Shown here one piece after another: positions 32,762 through 41,321 of a DNA stretch of 58,312 nt. The notes beneath the pieces were generated by a model. It was not told the DNA's origin and made no database searches. It was given only the letters and a program-made list of their open reading frames with translations. Positions within the stretch are counted from its first letter, which is position 1. Each line of letters starts with the position of its first letter. Position numbers and translations under genes: made by a program. The DNA is from Actinophytocola sp. (GTDB lineage: Bacteria; Actinomycetota; Actinomycetes; Mycobacteriales; Pseudonocardiaceae), in contig WHTY01000019.1 of NCBI GenBank assembly GCA_009377475.1, positions 1-58,312 of the forward strand. Direction: 5' to 3'.

Positions 32762-33034
32762 ATGAGCACGATGATGACCCTCGCCTCCCTGGCGCAGCAG
32801 GAAGGGGAGATCACAACAGGAGGGTTGCAGACCTGGCTGCAGAACAACGTCATTCCGCTGTTGCTGCTGACCGTCGCGGTGCTGCTGCTGTGGCTCGGCG
32901 GCGGCAGAGGTGACAACGCCGGTGTGATGCGCCGCCTCGGTGGCGTCATCATCGCGCTCGCCGTCATCGGGCTCGCGGTCAGCGGCGCCGGTGTCGACGT
33001 CGGTACCTGGATTTCCAGCTTGTTCACAGGCTGA
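32762..33034 (+). CDS. Small two-helix membrane protein, pilin-like in layout (T4SS-like cluster)
   Basis: A 90-residue protein with two hydrophobic helices (about 30-47, IPLLLLTVAVLLLWLGG, and about 60-78, GGVIIALAVIGLAVSG) joined by a short charged loop. This is the size and topology of VirB2/TrbC pilins, and it is the first gene of a type IV secretion-like cluster, where a pilin would be expected. Similarity to pilins in sequence is not evident and there is no classical signal peptide, so the pilin role is inferred from position and topology. ATG start at 32762. Confidence 0.65.
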   Translation: MSTMMTLASLAQQEGEITTGGLQTWLQNNVIPLLLLTVAVLLLWLGGGRGDNAGVMRRLGGVIIALAVIGLAVSGAGVDVGTWISSLFTG

Positions 33035-33048
33035 GGTCGGGGACCGTC

Positions 33049-33525
33049 TTGCGCATCCGCACCGACGACGATGTGTACCGCGTCGACGCCGTGTGGCTCG
33101 GCCCGCCCAAGGCCACGTTTCCTTGGCGCGCCCGCTACGTGGCGTGGGGCGTCGGATTCGCCGTATTCCTGCTCGTGCTAACCATCGAGCGGCAGCTCGG
33201 GATCTCGTTCGGTTTCTTCAGCACGGCGTGGGCGTTCGTCATCACCATCGCCGTGACCCGGTTGATCACGTCACGGATCAACCATGAGCGTCCGCTCGGC
33301 TCCGTGCTCGCGATGTGGTTTCGCGAGCTCAACACGCCGAGAGAACAGGTGACCGGAGACGGCGGGGCGGTGAGCGCGGCCAAGATGCGGGTGCGCACCC
33401 AGCGGCCACGACCGAAACGGACACGTCGCGCGAGCACGCGCGCAGCCGGACAGCGGCGACCCGGTGGCGGGCCGCCCCCGGCGGCAGCACCAGCACGTCA
33501 GCGCGTCACGCAGGCCAGGAGGTAG
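33049..33525 (+). CDS. VirB3/PrgI-like membrane protein
   Basis: A 158-residue protein with two adjoining hydrophobic segments (about 28-46 and 52-72), then a basic, proline- and arginine-rich cytosolic tail of about 60 residues. Its position immediately upstream of a VirB4-like ATPase gene, and its topology, match VirB3 of Gram-negative systems and PrgI of Gram-positive conjugation systems. It starts with TTG at 33049, preceded by GAGGTCGGGG. Its stop lies three bases before the TTG of the ATPase gene. The basic tail is unusually long for this class. Confidence 0.68.
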   Translation: MRIRTDDDVYRVDAVWLGPPKATFPWRARYVAWGVGFAVFLLVLTIERQLGISFGFFSTAWAFVITIAVTRLITSRINHERPLGSVLAMWFRELNTPREQVTGDGGAVSAAKMRVRTQRPRPKRTRRASTRAAGQRRPGGGPPPAAAPARQRVTQARR

Positions 33526-33528
33526 TCG

Positions 33529-36522
33529 TTGTTCGGTCGCGGCGCAAGCCACAGTACACCGGAGCCCACGGGGCAGCCCGGCTCCGGCGCGCGAGCGAGG
33601 CGCACCGGGGGTGCCACCAAGGGACGGCGCCTGCCCGGTGAGCAGGCCGTGCCGTCCTACACCCCGTCGATCGCCGCCCGCAGCATCGACGGCCACCTGC
33701 TGCGCACCGGACAGGAGATCTACGCCTGGTACCGGCTCTCGCCGCAGCGCTGGTCGTTCCGCTCCGACTCGCAGCGCAGGGACCTGATCGCCGCGATTGC
33801 GGGGCAGTACGCCGAACTGCAGGGCCGCTGGCTGCACCTGCGGGTCACCAGCCGCCCGTACCCGATCCGGATGTGGGCCGAGGCGCACGTCCACAACGCG
33901 CACAACCGGCTGCCGGACGCCCAGGGCGCGCTGTCCTTCGACGACTACCTGATCGGCGAGCAGCAGCAGCTCATGGGCCGGTCGATGGCGGAGAAGGAGG
34001 TCTACCTCGGCGTCCAGGTGCAGACCCGCAACGCGATGGACCGCGCCGTCGAGCGGGCCGCGCCGCTGCTGCGGAAGGTGCTGCCGGAGGCGGTCGACGC
34101 TGAGTTGATCGCGCTCGATTCCGAGGTGGAGCACCTGGACCAGATCATGTCCGCCGCCGGGCTCGACGGCAGGCCAGCGGAGGCGTCCGAGATGTCCTGG
34201 CTGATGCACCGCTCCTGCGCGCTCGGCCTGCCAGCGCCGCGCACCATGCCCGCCGTGCCGGGCTCCTCGTGGGAGCCGGAGGACCTGGCCAGCTTCACTG
34301 ACGCCGCAGACTTCCACGCCGAGCCGTACGCCCCGACCGTGACCGTGCGGGGCCGCACCGGGTCGAACGCGGGCATCACCAGCCACGTCGCCGTCCTGAC
34401 GATGGGGCAGATGCACGGCCTGCAGATCCCCGAGGTGGACGATCCGTGGATGCAGCACGCCGACCGGCTGCCCGGCGCGGTCGAGTGGTCCGCCCGGATC
34501 TACGTCCGCCGCCCTGAAGAGGTCGCTGGCGAACTGAGCAGGCAGATGAACAAGGTCCGCTCGCAGGTCAAGCACTACACCGACGAGCACGACCTTGAGC
34601 CGCCGCAGTCGCTGGCGCGGCAGGCGTCACGGGTGCTGGAGATCGACGACGAGATGACCACCGGCTTCACCGCGCTGGCCACTCGTGTCCACTCCTGGTG
34701 GCGGATGGCGGTGTCCGGCCCGACCGAGCGGGATGCGCTGCGACAGGCGCAGCAGTTGCTTGAGCTGTACAAGCCCAAGATCGCCATCGAGCACCCCGAG
34801 GCGCAGTACGCGCTGGCCAGGGAGTTCATCCCCGGCGAGCCGGTCGCGTCCGGCGCCTATAAGCGCCGTGGCTCCGTCGTGTGGGCCGCGTCGTCCGTGC
34901 CGACCGCGACCGCCGACGTGGGTGACCGCAGGGGCATCCTGCTCGGCGAGACGTGCACCGCTACCCGACGTCCTGTCGCCTGGGACCCGTGGATGGCGCA
35001 GGAGATCCGCGACGGCTCCGGTCTCACCGCGATGGTCGCCGGTCTCGGTGGCGGTAAGTCGTTCCTCGGCGGCGGCATCGTCTACAAGACGCTGCGGTCG
35101 GGCGGGAGCTGGACCATCCTCGACCCGTCCGGCCCGCTGTCGCGGCTCTGTGACCTGCCGGAACTGCGGCCGTACGCCCGACCGATCAATCTGCTCAACG
35201 CCCAGCCCGGCATCCTCAACCCGTACCGCGTTGTCGCCGAGCCGCAGCTGGAGCACTTCCTCGACGAGGACGACCCGGAGCGTGCGTGGCGCAGGGAGTC
35301 CGCGCTGGCGGGGGCGACCCGCCGCAGGCTGGTGCTGGACGTGCTCTCCGGCATCCTGCCGTACGAGGTGTCCCGGCTGCCGCAGACCAGGATCGTGCTG
35401 TTGCGTGCGGTTCGTGCCGTGGGCGGCCGGTACGACGCCGACCCCGGTCAGGTCATCGACGCGCTGCGCCGCGACGCCAGCGAGCACCACGAGCACGCCG
35501 TCATCGTCGCCGACTTCCTCGACGAGATGCGCGAGCGGATGTCGCTGCTGATCCCGGAGGCCGACGCCGACCCGTACCGCGACATCCGCGACGACCGGCT
35601 CACCGTGCTGACCATGGCCGGGTTGACGCTGCCGAAGGATGGTGTCGGCCGGGAGCACTGGACCGACGCGGAGGCGCTCGGCGTTGAGATGCTGAACCTC
35701 GCGGCATGGCTGACGCAGCGCTCGGTGTACGAGCGGCCCAAGGAGGAACGCAAGGGCGTCTGGATCGACGAGGCGTTCTTCCTCTCCGAGGTGCCGACCG
35801 GCCGGGTGCTGATGAACCGGTTCGCCCGTGACTCCCGGAAATGGAACGTCCGGGTGCTGCTGTCCTCGCAGATCCCCGCCGACTTCCTGCGCATTCAGGG
35901 CTTCGTGTCGCTGCTGGACTCGGTGTTCGTCGGCAGGCTGGACGACGAGAACGCGCAGGCCGACGCGTTGCGGCTGCTGAAAGTGCCGGTCGGCGTTGGG
36001 TACGAGCAGGTGGTTGCCGCCCTCGGCAGGCGGCCCGGCGCCGATCGGGGCGTCGAACGCGACCGCGAGCCGAGGCAGTTCATCTTCGCCGACGGCGCGG
36101 GGGGCGTGGAACGCATCCGCGTCGACTTCTCCGGCGACCACCTGACGCACCTGCGCGAGGTGCTTGACACCACGCCAGGGGCTCGGCCTGGCGGTGCGGA
36201 GAAGCAGAGCGCGGACGAGCAGGACCAGGAACCGGACGAGACCGCACTCGGCCAGCGCGGCAGGACCCCGCAGCGCACGCCCAGCTCGCCGCCGCCAGAC
36301 ACCGCCGATGAGGCAATCCCCGACACCGCGGAGGCGGCAGCGCCAGACACCGCCAGTTCCGCAGCGGACGACGTGGCGCTGGACCAGCCGATGTTGCCGG
36401 ACGACGACATCGACTTCGATCTCGCGGCGGACCAGGAGCTCGGGCTCAGCGAGGACGCACAAGGCGAGCCGGAGCGCGCCGGGTCCGGCCGGAAGCGCGG
36501 CGCCGGGTGGGACGCGGCATGA
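33529..36522 (+). CDS. VirB4-like type IV secretion ATPase (SCO6880-like)
   Basis: A 997-residue protein. The N-terminal 450 residues resemble the VirB4/TraC N-domain. The C-terminal ATPase has Walker A GLGGGKSF (about 504-511), the ILDPSGPLSRL segment, Walker B GVWIDEAFFL (about 742-751) and RFARDSRKWNVRVLLSSQ, a RecA/HerA-type sensor region. The last 130 residues are acidic and of low complexity. It should energise assembly or substrate passage through the envelope channel encoded by neighbouring genes. TTG at 33529 is supported by AGGAGG just upstream. It overlaps the next gene by four bases (ATGA). Relatives occur on the chromosomes of many actinomycetes without clear conjugation function. 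Confidence 0.88.
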   Translation: MFGRGASHSTPEPTGQPGSGARARRTGGATKGRRLPGEQAVPSYTPSIAARSIDGHLLRTGQEIYAWYRLSPQRWSFRSDSQRRDLIAAIAGQYAELQGRWLHLRVTSRPYPIRMWAEAHVHNAHNRLPDAQGALSFDDYLIGEQQQLMGRSMAEKEVYLGVQVQTRNAMDRAVERAAPLLRKVLPEAVDAELIALDSEVEHLDQIMSAAGLDGRPAEASEMSWLMHRSCALGLPAPRTMPAVPGSSWEPEDLASFTDAADFHAEPYAPTVTVRGRTGSNAGITSHVAVLTMGQMHGLQIPEVDDPWMQHADRLPGAVEWSARIYVRRPEEVAGELSRQMNKVRSQVKHYTDEHDLEPPQSLARQASRVLEIDDEMTTGFTALATRVHSWWRMAVSGPTERDALRQAQQLLELYKPKIAIEHPEAQYALAREFIPGEPVASGAYKRRGSVVWAASSVPTATADVGDRRGILLGETCTATRRPVAWDPWMAQEIRDGSGLTAMVAGLGGGKSFLGGGIVYKTLRSGGSWTILDPSGPLSRLCDLPELRPYARPINLLNAQPGILNPYRVVAEPQLEHFLDEDDPERAWRRESALAGATRRRLVLDVLSGILPYEVSRLPQTRIVLLRAVRAVGGRYDADPGQVIDALRRDASEHHEHAVIVADFLDEMRERMSLLIPEADADPYRDIRDDRLTVLTMAGLTLPKDGVGREHWTDAEALGVEMLNLAAWLTQRSVYERPKEERKGVWIDEAFFLSEVPTGRVLMNRFARDSRKWNVRVLLSSQIPADFLRIQGFVSLLDSVFVGRLDDENAQADALRLLKVPVGVGYEQVVAALGRRPGADRGVERDREPRQFIFADGAGGVERIRVDFSGDHLTHLREVLDTTPGARPGGAEKQSADEQDQEPDETALGQRGRTPQRTPSSPPPDTADEAIPDTAEAAAPDTASSAADDVALDQPMLPDDDIDFDLAADQELGLSEDAQGEPERAGSGRKRGAGWDAA

Positions 36523-38594
36523 ACGCGCTGCTCGTGGTCGCGATGATCATCGCAGCGATTGGCCTCGGCAAAGCCGTGCGCCACCGACTGCGCCGCCCCG
36601 GCACGACCAGATCGCGTGTTGTCCTGGCCGTCGCCGCCATTCTCGGGTTCCAACTGCTAATCGGTGCTCCCATGGCGTCGGCGGCCGACTGCGGTGAGGC
36701 CCCTAACCCGGAACGGCCCGGCACCGGCATGGTCGGCGCGTTCGACGCGGCGGAGGCGCGGGGCGAGGCGGGCAGCCCCTACAGCGACTACGGCTACGCG
36801 GGCATGGTGTGGCACACCTACACCCCGGAGTCCGAGTGCAACGGGCTGTCCGGCGTCACCGACGCCAACACCACGCTGGACACGTGGGCGGGTAACCAGC
36901 TCTTCAACATCGGCAAGGCCATCACCGGCGCGACGAACGCGCTGCACTACACGGTGCTGGAAGGCGGGCTGTTCGCCCCGCTGTACGACGCGATCGAGAC
37001 CGGCACCGAGAAGGTCTACAACAACATCTACGCTCAGTTGTTCGGGCTGGTGGCGCTGCTGTTGGCGATCCTGATGTTCCGCCACATCTGGCGCGGTGAC
37101 CTGCCCTCGGTCAGCAAGCGCGCGCTGTTCGCGCTCGCCGCCGTGTGGCTCGCGGCGTCGTCGTTCGCGCTGCTGCGCTACTTCGACACCATTGACCGCG
37201 CCATCGTGCAGACCACCACGAACATCCAGGCCGGCTTCGTGGACGAGTCGGAGGACAGGGTGGTCCGGCACATCCTGCCGACGAACCTGCACGACGAGAT
37301 CATCTACAAGAACTGGCTACGCGGCGAGTTCGGCTCCGCCGATGCGACCGAGGCCGAGAAGCACGGCAGGGACCTGCTGGACGCGCAGGCGTTCACCTGG
37401 GAGGAAATGGCCAACGGCGATGACGCCGACGAGAAGGTCATCCAGGAGAAGAAGGCCGAGTACAAGCGCATCGCGGCCGAGCTAGGGCCGTCGTCCGGCT
37501 ACTTCACCGGCGAGGACGGCAGTCGCACCGGCGCCGGGCTCATCGCCACGCTCCAAGCGCTGGTGTACTCCCTGTTCCAACTGCTCGCCAAGACGGCGGT
37601 GCTGCTCGCGCAGGTGCTGGTCCGGCTGCTCGCGCTCACCGCGCCGCTGATCGGCCTGGTTGCCCTGTTGCATCATGACGTCTTGCGTCGGGTCGCGAAG
37701 GTGGCGGGCACCGTCGGGTTCAACCTCATCGTGTTGTCGGTGCTGGCCGGCGTGCACGCGCTGCTGCTCAACGCCATCTTCGCCGCATCCGAGGCGCTGT
37801 CGATGCTGACCCAGATGACGATGGCCGCGTTGGTGACGATCCTGATGTTCGTGGTCGGCAGGCCGGTGCGCAGGCTGTGGCAGATGGTCGATATGTCGAC
37901 CCGCACCGTGGGTGCCGCGCTACCGGCGTCGCCGGGCCTGTTCTCCCGATTCCGCCGCAAGCCGCAGGAGGACACCCAGCAGGACCAGTTCTGGCGCAAC
38001 ATCGCGAGCAGCGGCGGTGATGCGGACGCCGAGCCAGGTCAGCTGGGCACCGCCACGATCTCCGGCCGCAGGGTCCGACCGGAAGCGCGGACGATCGGGG
38101 CGTCGGCACAGCGCCTCGACCGGCAGTCACCGCAGGGCATCGGTACGGCCCGCGGGCAACAGCGGGCGCTGCCCGCGTCGGGGACACCCAACCCGGCCCA
38201 CCTCGGCTTCACTCCGGCCGGCGGCATCGGTGGCGCGTCGCAACCGGAACGCGCCTACCAACGGCGGGACGAACGACGCTCAGCGGCCACGCACCGGAGC
38301 AGGCCGATGTCGCGCACCCCGCGCGACGGCGGCTGGGGCTACGGCGACAGCGGCAACAGCGCCGACTCCCCTTACGTCGTGCCGTCTCGCATGTCCGGAC
38401 CCGCCCCTGACTCCAGCACCACGCGCTCGAACGCCGATGCCGCGCCGCACTGGCGCTCCGACGCGTCCGATCCCCGGCGGGTGGAAGCGGAAGTCATCAA
38501 TGGCAAGCCGGTGTTCATGCTGTACCGGCCGTCACGCGGCCTTGAGGTGCGCCAAGACACCGGCTTCCGCGACACCGACTCCATGGTGAGGTGA
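36519..38594 (+). CDS. VirB6/TrbL-like polytopic membrane protein
   Basis: A 691-residue protein. Two N-terminal hydrophobic stretches, the second ending in PMASAAD like a signal cleavage site, precede an external region with two cysteines (ADCGEAP, SECNGL). Then come helices near residues 170-190 and 200-220, a large hydrophilic loop, and a cluster of helices from about 345 to 455 (LLAKTAVLLAQVLVRLLALT, LIVLSVLAGVHALLLNAIF, MAALVTILMFVVGRPV). The last 220 residues are soluble and disordered-looking. This layout fits the VirB6/TrbL channel component. The ATG at 36519 overlaps the ATPase gene stop; an earlier GTG at 36507 is less likely. Confidence 0.78.
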   Translation: MNALLVVAMIIAAIGLGKAVRHRLRRPGTTRSRVVLAVAAILGFQLLIGAPMASAADCGEAPNPERPGTGMVGAFDAAEARGEAGSPYSDYGYAGMVWHTYTPESECNGLSGVTDANTTLDTWAGNQLFNIGKAITGATNALHYTVLEGGLFAPLYDAIETGTEKVYNNIYAQLFGLVALLLAILMFRHIWRGDLPSVSKRALFALAAVWLAASSFALLRYFDTIDRAIVQTTTNIQAGFVDESEDRVVRHILPTNLHDEIIYKNWLRGEFGSADATEAEKHGRDLLDAQAFTWEEMANGDDADEKVIQEKKAEYKRIAAELGPSSGYFTGEDGSRTGAGLIATLQALVYSLFQLLAKTAVLLAQVLVRLLALTAPLIGLVALLHHDVLRRVAKVAGTVGFNLIVLSVLAGVHALLLNAIFAASEALSMLTQMTMAALVTILMFVVGRPVRRLWQMVDMSTRTVGAALPASPGLFSRFRRKPQEDTQQDQFWRNIASSGGDADAEPGQLGTATISGRRVRPEARTIGASAQRLDRQSPQGIGTARGQQRALPASGTPNPAHLGFTPAGGIGGASQPERAYQRRDERRSAATHRSRPMSRTPRDGGWGYGDSGNSADSPYVVPSRMSGPAPDSSTTRSNADAAPHWRSDASDPRRVEAEVINGKPVFMLYRPSRGLEVRQDTGFRDTDSMVR

Positions 38595-38601
38595 CGCGGG
38601 C

Positions 38602-39198
38602 ATGCCGATTCGTACTCATCGGGGCCGCGCGGCCGTGTACCGGCGCATCTGGGGCGCGCCGCTGCGCTCCCCGAAGCACCTGATCGTGACCGTGATGATC
38701 CTCGTTGCGATCGTGACCGGCATCGGTTTCGTGGTGCCGAAGATCCTGCCCGGTGCCGACCAGGGCAGCATCACTGCCGCCGCGAACCGGGCCACTCAGA
38801 CGAACACGGATGCCGCCCCCACCACAGAGCCGACCGAGCTCACCGAGACCCGGCTGACCGAGCCGCCGATGACCCGCACGTCGGCGCCGGCGGACCCCGC
38901 CGCCGTCGACGTGGCCCGGAAGTGGGCGTGGGCCTGGGTCACCCACCCGGACGGCATTTCGACCAAGAAATGGCTACGCGGCCTCGCCCCGTTCACCACC
39001 GCGGAGTACCTGCCCGTGATGGAGACCGTCGAGCCGGACAACATCCCAGCGACCAAGGTCACCGGAGAACCGAAGGTCGTCGAGTCCTACACCGCCTCCG
39101 TCGTCGCCGAGGTGCCCACCGACGGCCCGACGTTGCGCATCACCGTCGTCAAGACGGGCGCGGGCTGGCGCGTCTCGAACTACGGCAAGGCGGCCTGA
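38602..39198 (+). CDS. VirB8/TcpC-like single-pass protein
   Basis: A 198-residue protein with a short basic cytosolic start, one transmembrane helix (about 30-48, LIVTVMILVAIVTGIGFVV), a Thr/Pro-rich linker and a C-terminal domain of about 100 residues (AVDVARKWAWAWVTHPDGIS to the end, AGWRVSNYGKAA). The topology and NTF2-like look of the last domain match VirB8 or TcpC, core assembly factors of type IV secretion systems. It sits seven bases after the VirB6-like gene and three before the NlpC/P60 gene. Confidence 0.7.
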   Translation: MPIRTHRGRAAVYRRIWGAPLRSPKHLIVTVMILVAIVTGIGFVVPKILPGADQGSITAAANRATQTNTDAAPTTEPTELTETRLTEPPMTRTSAPADPAAVDVARKWAWAWVTHPDGISTKKWLRGLAPFTTAEYLPVMETVEPDNIPATKVTGEPKVVESYTASVVAEVPTDGPTLRITVVKTGAGWRVSNYGKAA

Positions 39199-39201
39199 GT
39201 C

Positions 39202-40200
39202 ATGCGGCTCGGCATCGTGGTGAGCTTCGCGCTGGCCAGCGTCTTCGGCTTGGTCGTTGCGGCGACGACCGTGGTCAACGTGATCAACGCGGGCGAACGT
39301 GCGCAGCTGATGGACGTCGAACCCGTGAGCTGCGAGGCGATGATCGGGCCTACGCAGCCCGGGGCGCCCCGGGTCGGCGCGACCGACGCCGCCAATCTGA
39401 CCCAGGAACAACTCGACACCGTCCGCTTGATCATCTCCATCGGCAAAAAGCGCAAGATGCCGCCGCGCGCGTGGCAGGTCGCGATCCAGGCGGGCATGAC
39501 AGAGTCGGGGCTGCGCAACCTGTTCTACGGCGACCGCGACTCGCTCGGCATCTTCCAGATGCGCCCTTCGATGGGCTGGGGCACGGTCTCGCAGGTAACC
39601 GACCCGCCGTACCAGGTCAACAAGTTCTACAACGTCCTCAAGGCGCTCCCGAACTGGCAGAGCATGCGGCCCGGCGACGCGGCGCAGGCCGTCGAGCGCT
39701 CGGCGTTCCCCGACCGCTACCACGAGTGGGAGGCCATGGCCGTCCATCTCGTCGAGAACATTGGCGACATCGCCAATGCGGCAGGCTGCGGTGAGGGCGT
39801 CGGGCTCGCGCTGCCGCCAAGCAAGGCTGCGGCCAAGGCCATCGAGTTCGCGATGGGCGAGCGCGGCAAGCCGTACGTGTGGGGCGCCGAGGGCCCGGAC
39901 TCCTACGACTGTTCCGGTTTGCTGATGCGGGCGTTCGAGTCTGCTGGGATCATTCTGCCGCGGGTGTCTCGCGACCAGTACCACGCGGGAGCGATGCTGC
40001 CCGTGGCGAAGGCGAAACCGGGAGACCTGCTGTTCTGGGCCTATGACGAGTCGGACCCGAGCACGATCCACCACGTGGCGATGTACATCGGCAACGGGAA
40101 GATCGTGGAGGCGCAGCAGTCCGGCGTGCCGGTGCACACCAGGGACGTCACCTTCGGCGAGCCCGAGATGTTGCCGGTCGCCGTCCGGCCAGGGGTGTGA
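39202..40200 (+). CDS. Lytic transglycosylase-like plus NlpC/P60 peptidoglycan hydrolase
   Basis: A 332-residue exported or anchored protein: an N-terminal hydrophobic helix (about 3-25), a lysozyme-like region (about 65-180, with AGMTESGLRNLFYGDRDSLG and IFQMRPSMGWG, the catalytic Glu being in TESG), then an NlpC/P60 (C40) domain (about 210-332) with catalytic YDCSGLLMRAF (Cys about 236) and IHHVAMYIGNGKIVEA (His). It opens the cell wall for a trans-envelope channel, the role of VirB1 or PrgK in other systems. The two-hydrolase architecture is typical of Gram-positive conjugation systems. Confidence 0.88.
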   Translation: MRLGIVVSFALASVFGLVVAATTVVNVINAGERAQLMDVEPVSCEAMIGPTQPGAPRVGATDAANLTQEQLDTVRLIISIGKKRKMPPRAWQVAIQAGMTESGLRNLFYGDRDSLGIFQMRPSMGWGTVSQVTDPPYQVNKFYNVLKALPNWQSMRPGDAAQAVERSAFPDRYHEWEAMAVHLVENIGDIANAAGCGEGVGLALPPSKAAAKAIEFAMGERGKPYVWGAEGPDSYDCSGLLMRAFESAGIILPRVSRDQYHAGAMLPVAKAKPGDLLFWAYDESDPSTIHHVAMYIGNGKIVEAQQSGVPVHTRDVTFGEPEMLPVAVRPGV

Positions 40201-40215
40201 GGAAGGAGCGGTGTC

Positions 40216-41037
40216 GTGAAACGTCTTGGCAAGCGGGGCAGGCAAACGCCCGAGGAACCGCAGTCTGACCCGCGCAGCTCGTTCGCGGCCGCTCCGTTGC
40301 CGAGGCACGCCGGTCCGCCCGCGTCGAGCACGCCGTTGGCCGACCACCTCGCGGAGGGTGGTCCCGGCGTCACCGAGGACTACGTCGTCCTGCCCCGCTC
40401 CATCGCCGAGGACATGCCGTTGCCGTGGCAGCGGCAGCTGGCCAGCGTGCTCGGGGAGTTCCACCACATGCACCGCGAGTTGTCGTGGCCGAAGTACCGC
40501 GTGCTGCCGTCCCGCGAGGAGAAGCTGACCGACCTTGATGAGGAACAGCTCGCCGAGGCGGGCTACACCGTCGAGATGGACGACGACGGCGACCTGGTCT
40601 ACCGCGAGCGCAGCGGCCGCAAGGTCGAGGACCCCGAGGCGACAACGGTGCTGGTGACCTGCCTCGATCCGGTGATCTCCGAGACGAGCGTTCGGCGGCA
40701 GCAGACGCCCGCCGAACCGGCCCCGGCCGCACCGGAGCAGCCCCAGCAGCCAGCGCCGCAGCGTGCCGCGCCGATGAACATCGGTCCACAGCCGGTGTGG
40801 CAACCCGTGTCCGGCGCGGAGCACCCTGGTCAGACCGTCCCGCCGCAGCAACGTCCGCAGCCGGGCCAGCCCGTGCCGTCCGCCGACCCGGAGACCCCGG
40901 CGCGCGGGACGCCGGTGGCCGATCCGGTGGCGAGCGCCGCGACGGACTGGCCCGAGCCAGCCGGGGGTCCCGCTCCGTCGGGTGACTTCGGACCGACCGG
41001 TGACCCGATCGAGCGCCCCTACCGGTACGGCGGCTGA
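40216..41037 (+). CDS. Accessory cytosolic protein of the T4SS-like cluster
   Basis: A 273-residue protein I cannot assign to a family. The middle (about 56-160) is a compact, charged segment (EDYVVLPRSIAEDMPLPWQR, then FHHMHRELSWPKYRVLPSRE and TVLVTCLDPVI), flanked by proline-, glutamine- and alanine-rich stretches that look disordered. No signal peptide or membrane helix. The GTG at 40216 lies 15 bases after the NlpC/P60 gene with an AAGGAG site, so it is the last member of the cluster. Bases 40201-40215 hold only the ribosome site. Confidence 0.65.
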   Translation: MKRLGKRGRQTPEEPQSDPRSSFAAAPLPRHAGPPASSTPLADHLAEGGPGVTEDYVVLPRSIAEDMPLPWQRQLASVLGEFHHMHRELSWPKYRVLPSREEKLTDLDEEQLAEAGYTVEMDDDGDLVYRERSGRKVEDPEATTVLVTCLDPVISETSVRRQQTPAEPAPAAPEQPQQPAPQRAAPMNIGPQPVWQPVSGAEHPGQTVPPQQRPQPGQPVPSADPETPARGTPVADPVASAATDWPEPAGGPAPSGDFGPTGDPIERPYRYGG

Positions 41038-41096
41038 CTGGGCGGTGCGTCCGCCGAAAGATGCCCTCGCGGCCATTCCTGCGTCAGACTGGGGGT

Positions 41097-41321
41097 ATGG
41101 CACTGTGGCGCAAGAAGGACCCGAATCCGGACAAGGGTTGGTACTACAACACCAAGACCGGTGAGGTCGAGCACCTCGAGGTGTCGCGGGCGATCGACCG
41201 GCTCGGGCCGTATCCCGACGAGGCCACCGCACGACGTGCCCTCGAAATCGCCCGGCAACGCACCGAGGAGGCCGACCGGGCTGACCGGGAATGGCGCGCG
41301 GACCGGGAACGGAATGAGTAG
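41097..41321 (+). CDS. Small SPOR-domain-like protein
   Basis: A 74-residue protein of a family common in actinobacteria, with the pattern GWYYNTKTGEVEHLEV, then RLGPYPDEATARRALEIARQ and a charged helical tail. NCBI-type annotation calls such proteins SPOR domain proteins; function unknown. The frame opens at 41061, but the ATG at 41097 with a GGGGG ribosome site begins at the conserved start. It overlaps the next gene by eight bases, which suggests co-translation with the RNB ribonuclease. Confidence 0.8.
   Translation: MALWRKKDPNPDKGWYYNTKTGEVEHLEVSRAIDRLGPYPDEATARRALEIARQRTEEADRADREWRADRERNE

Noticed and set aside
32762..41037. Integrative conjugative element
   Set aside because: No integrase, relaxase, replication or excision genes, no tRNA target and no direct repeats are seen at the edges; housekeeping genes flank both sides.
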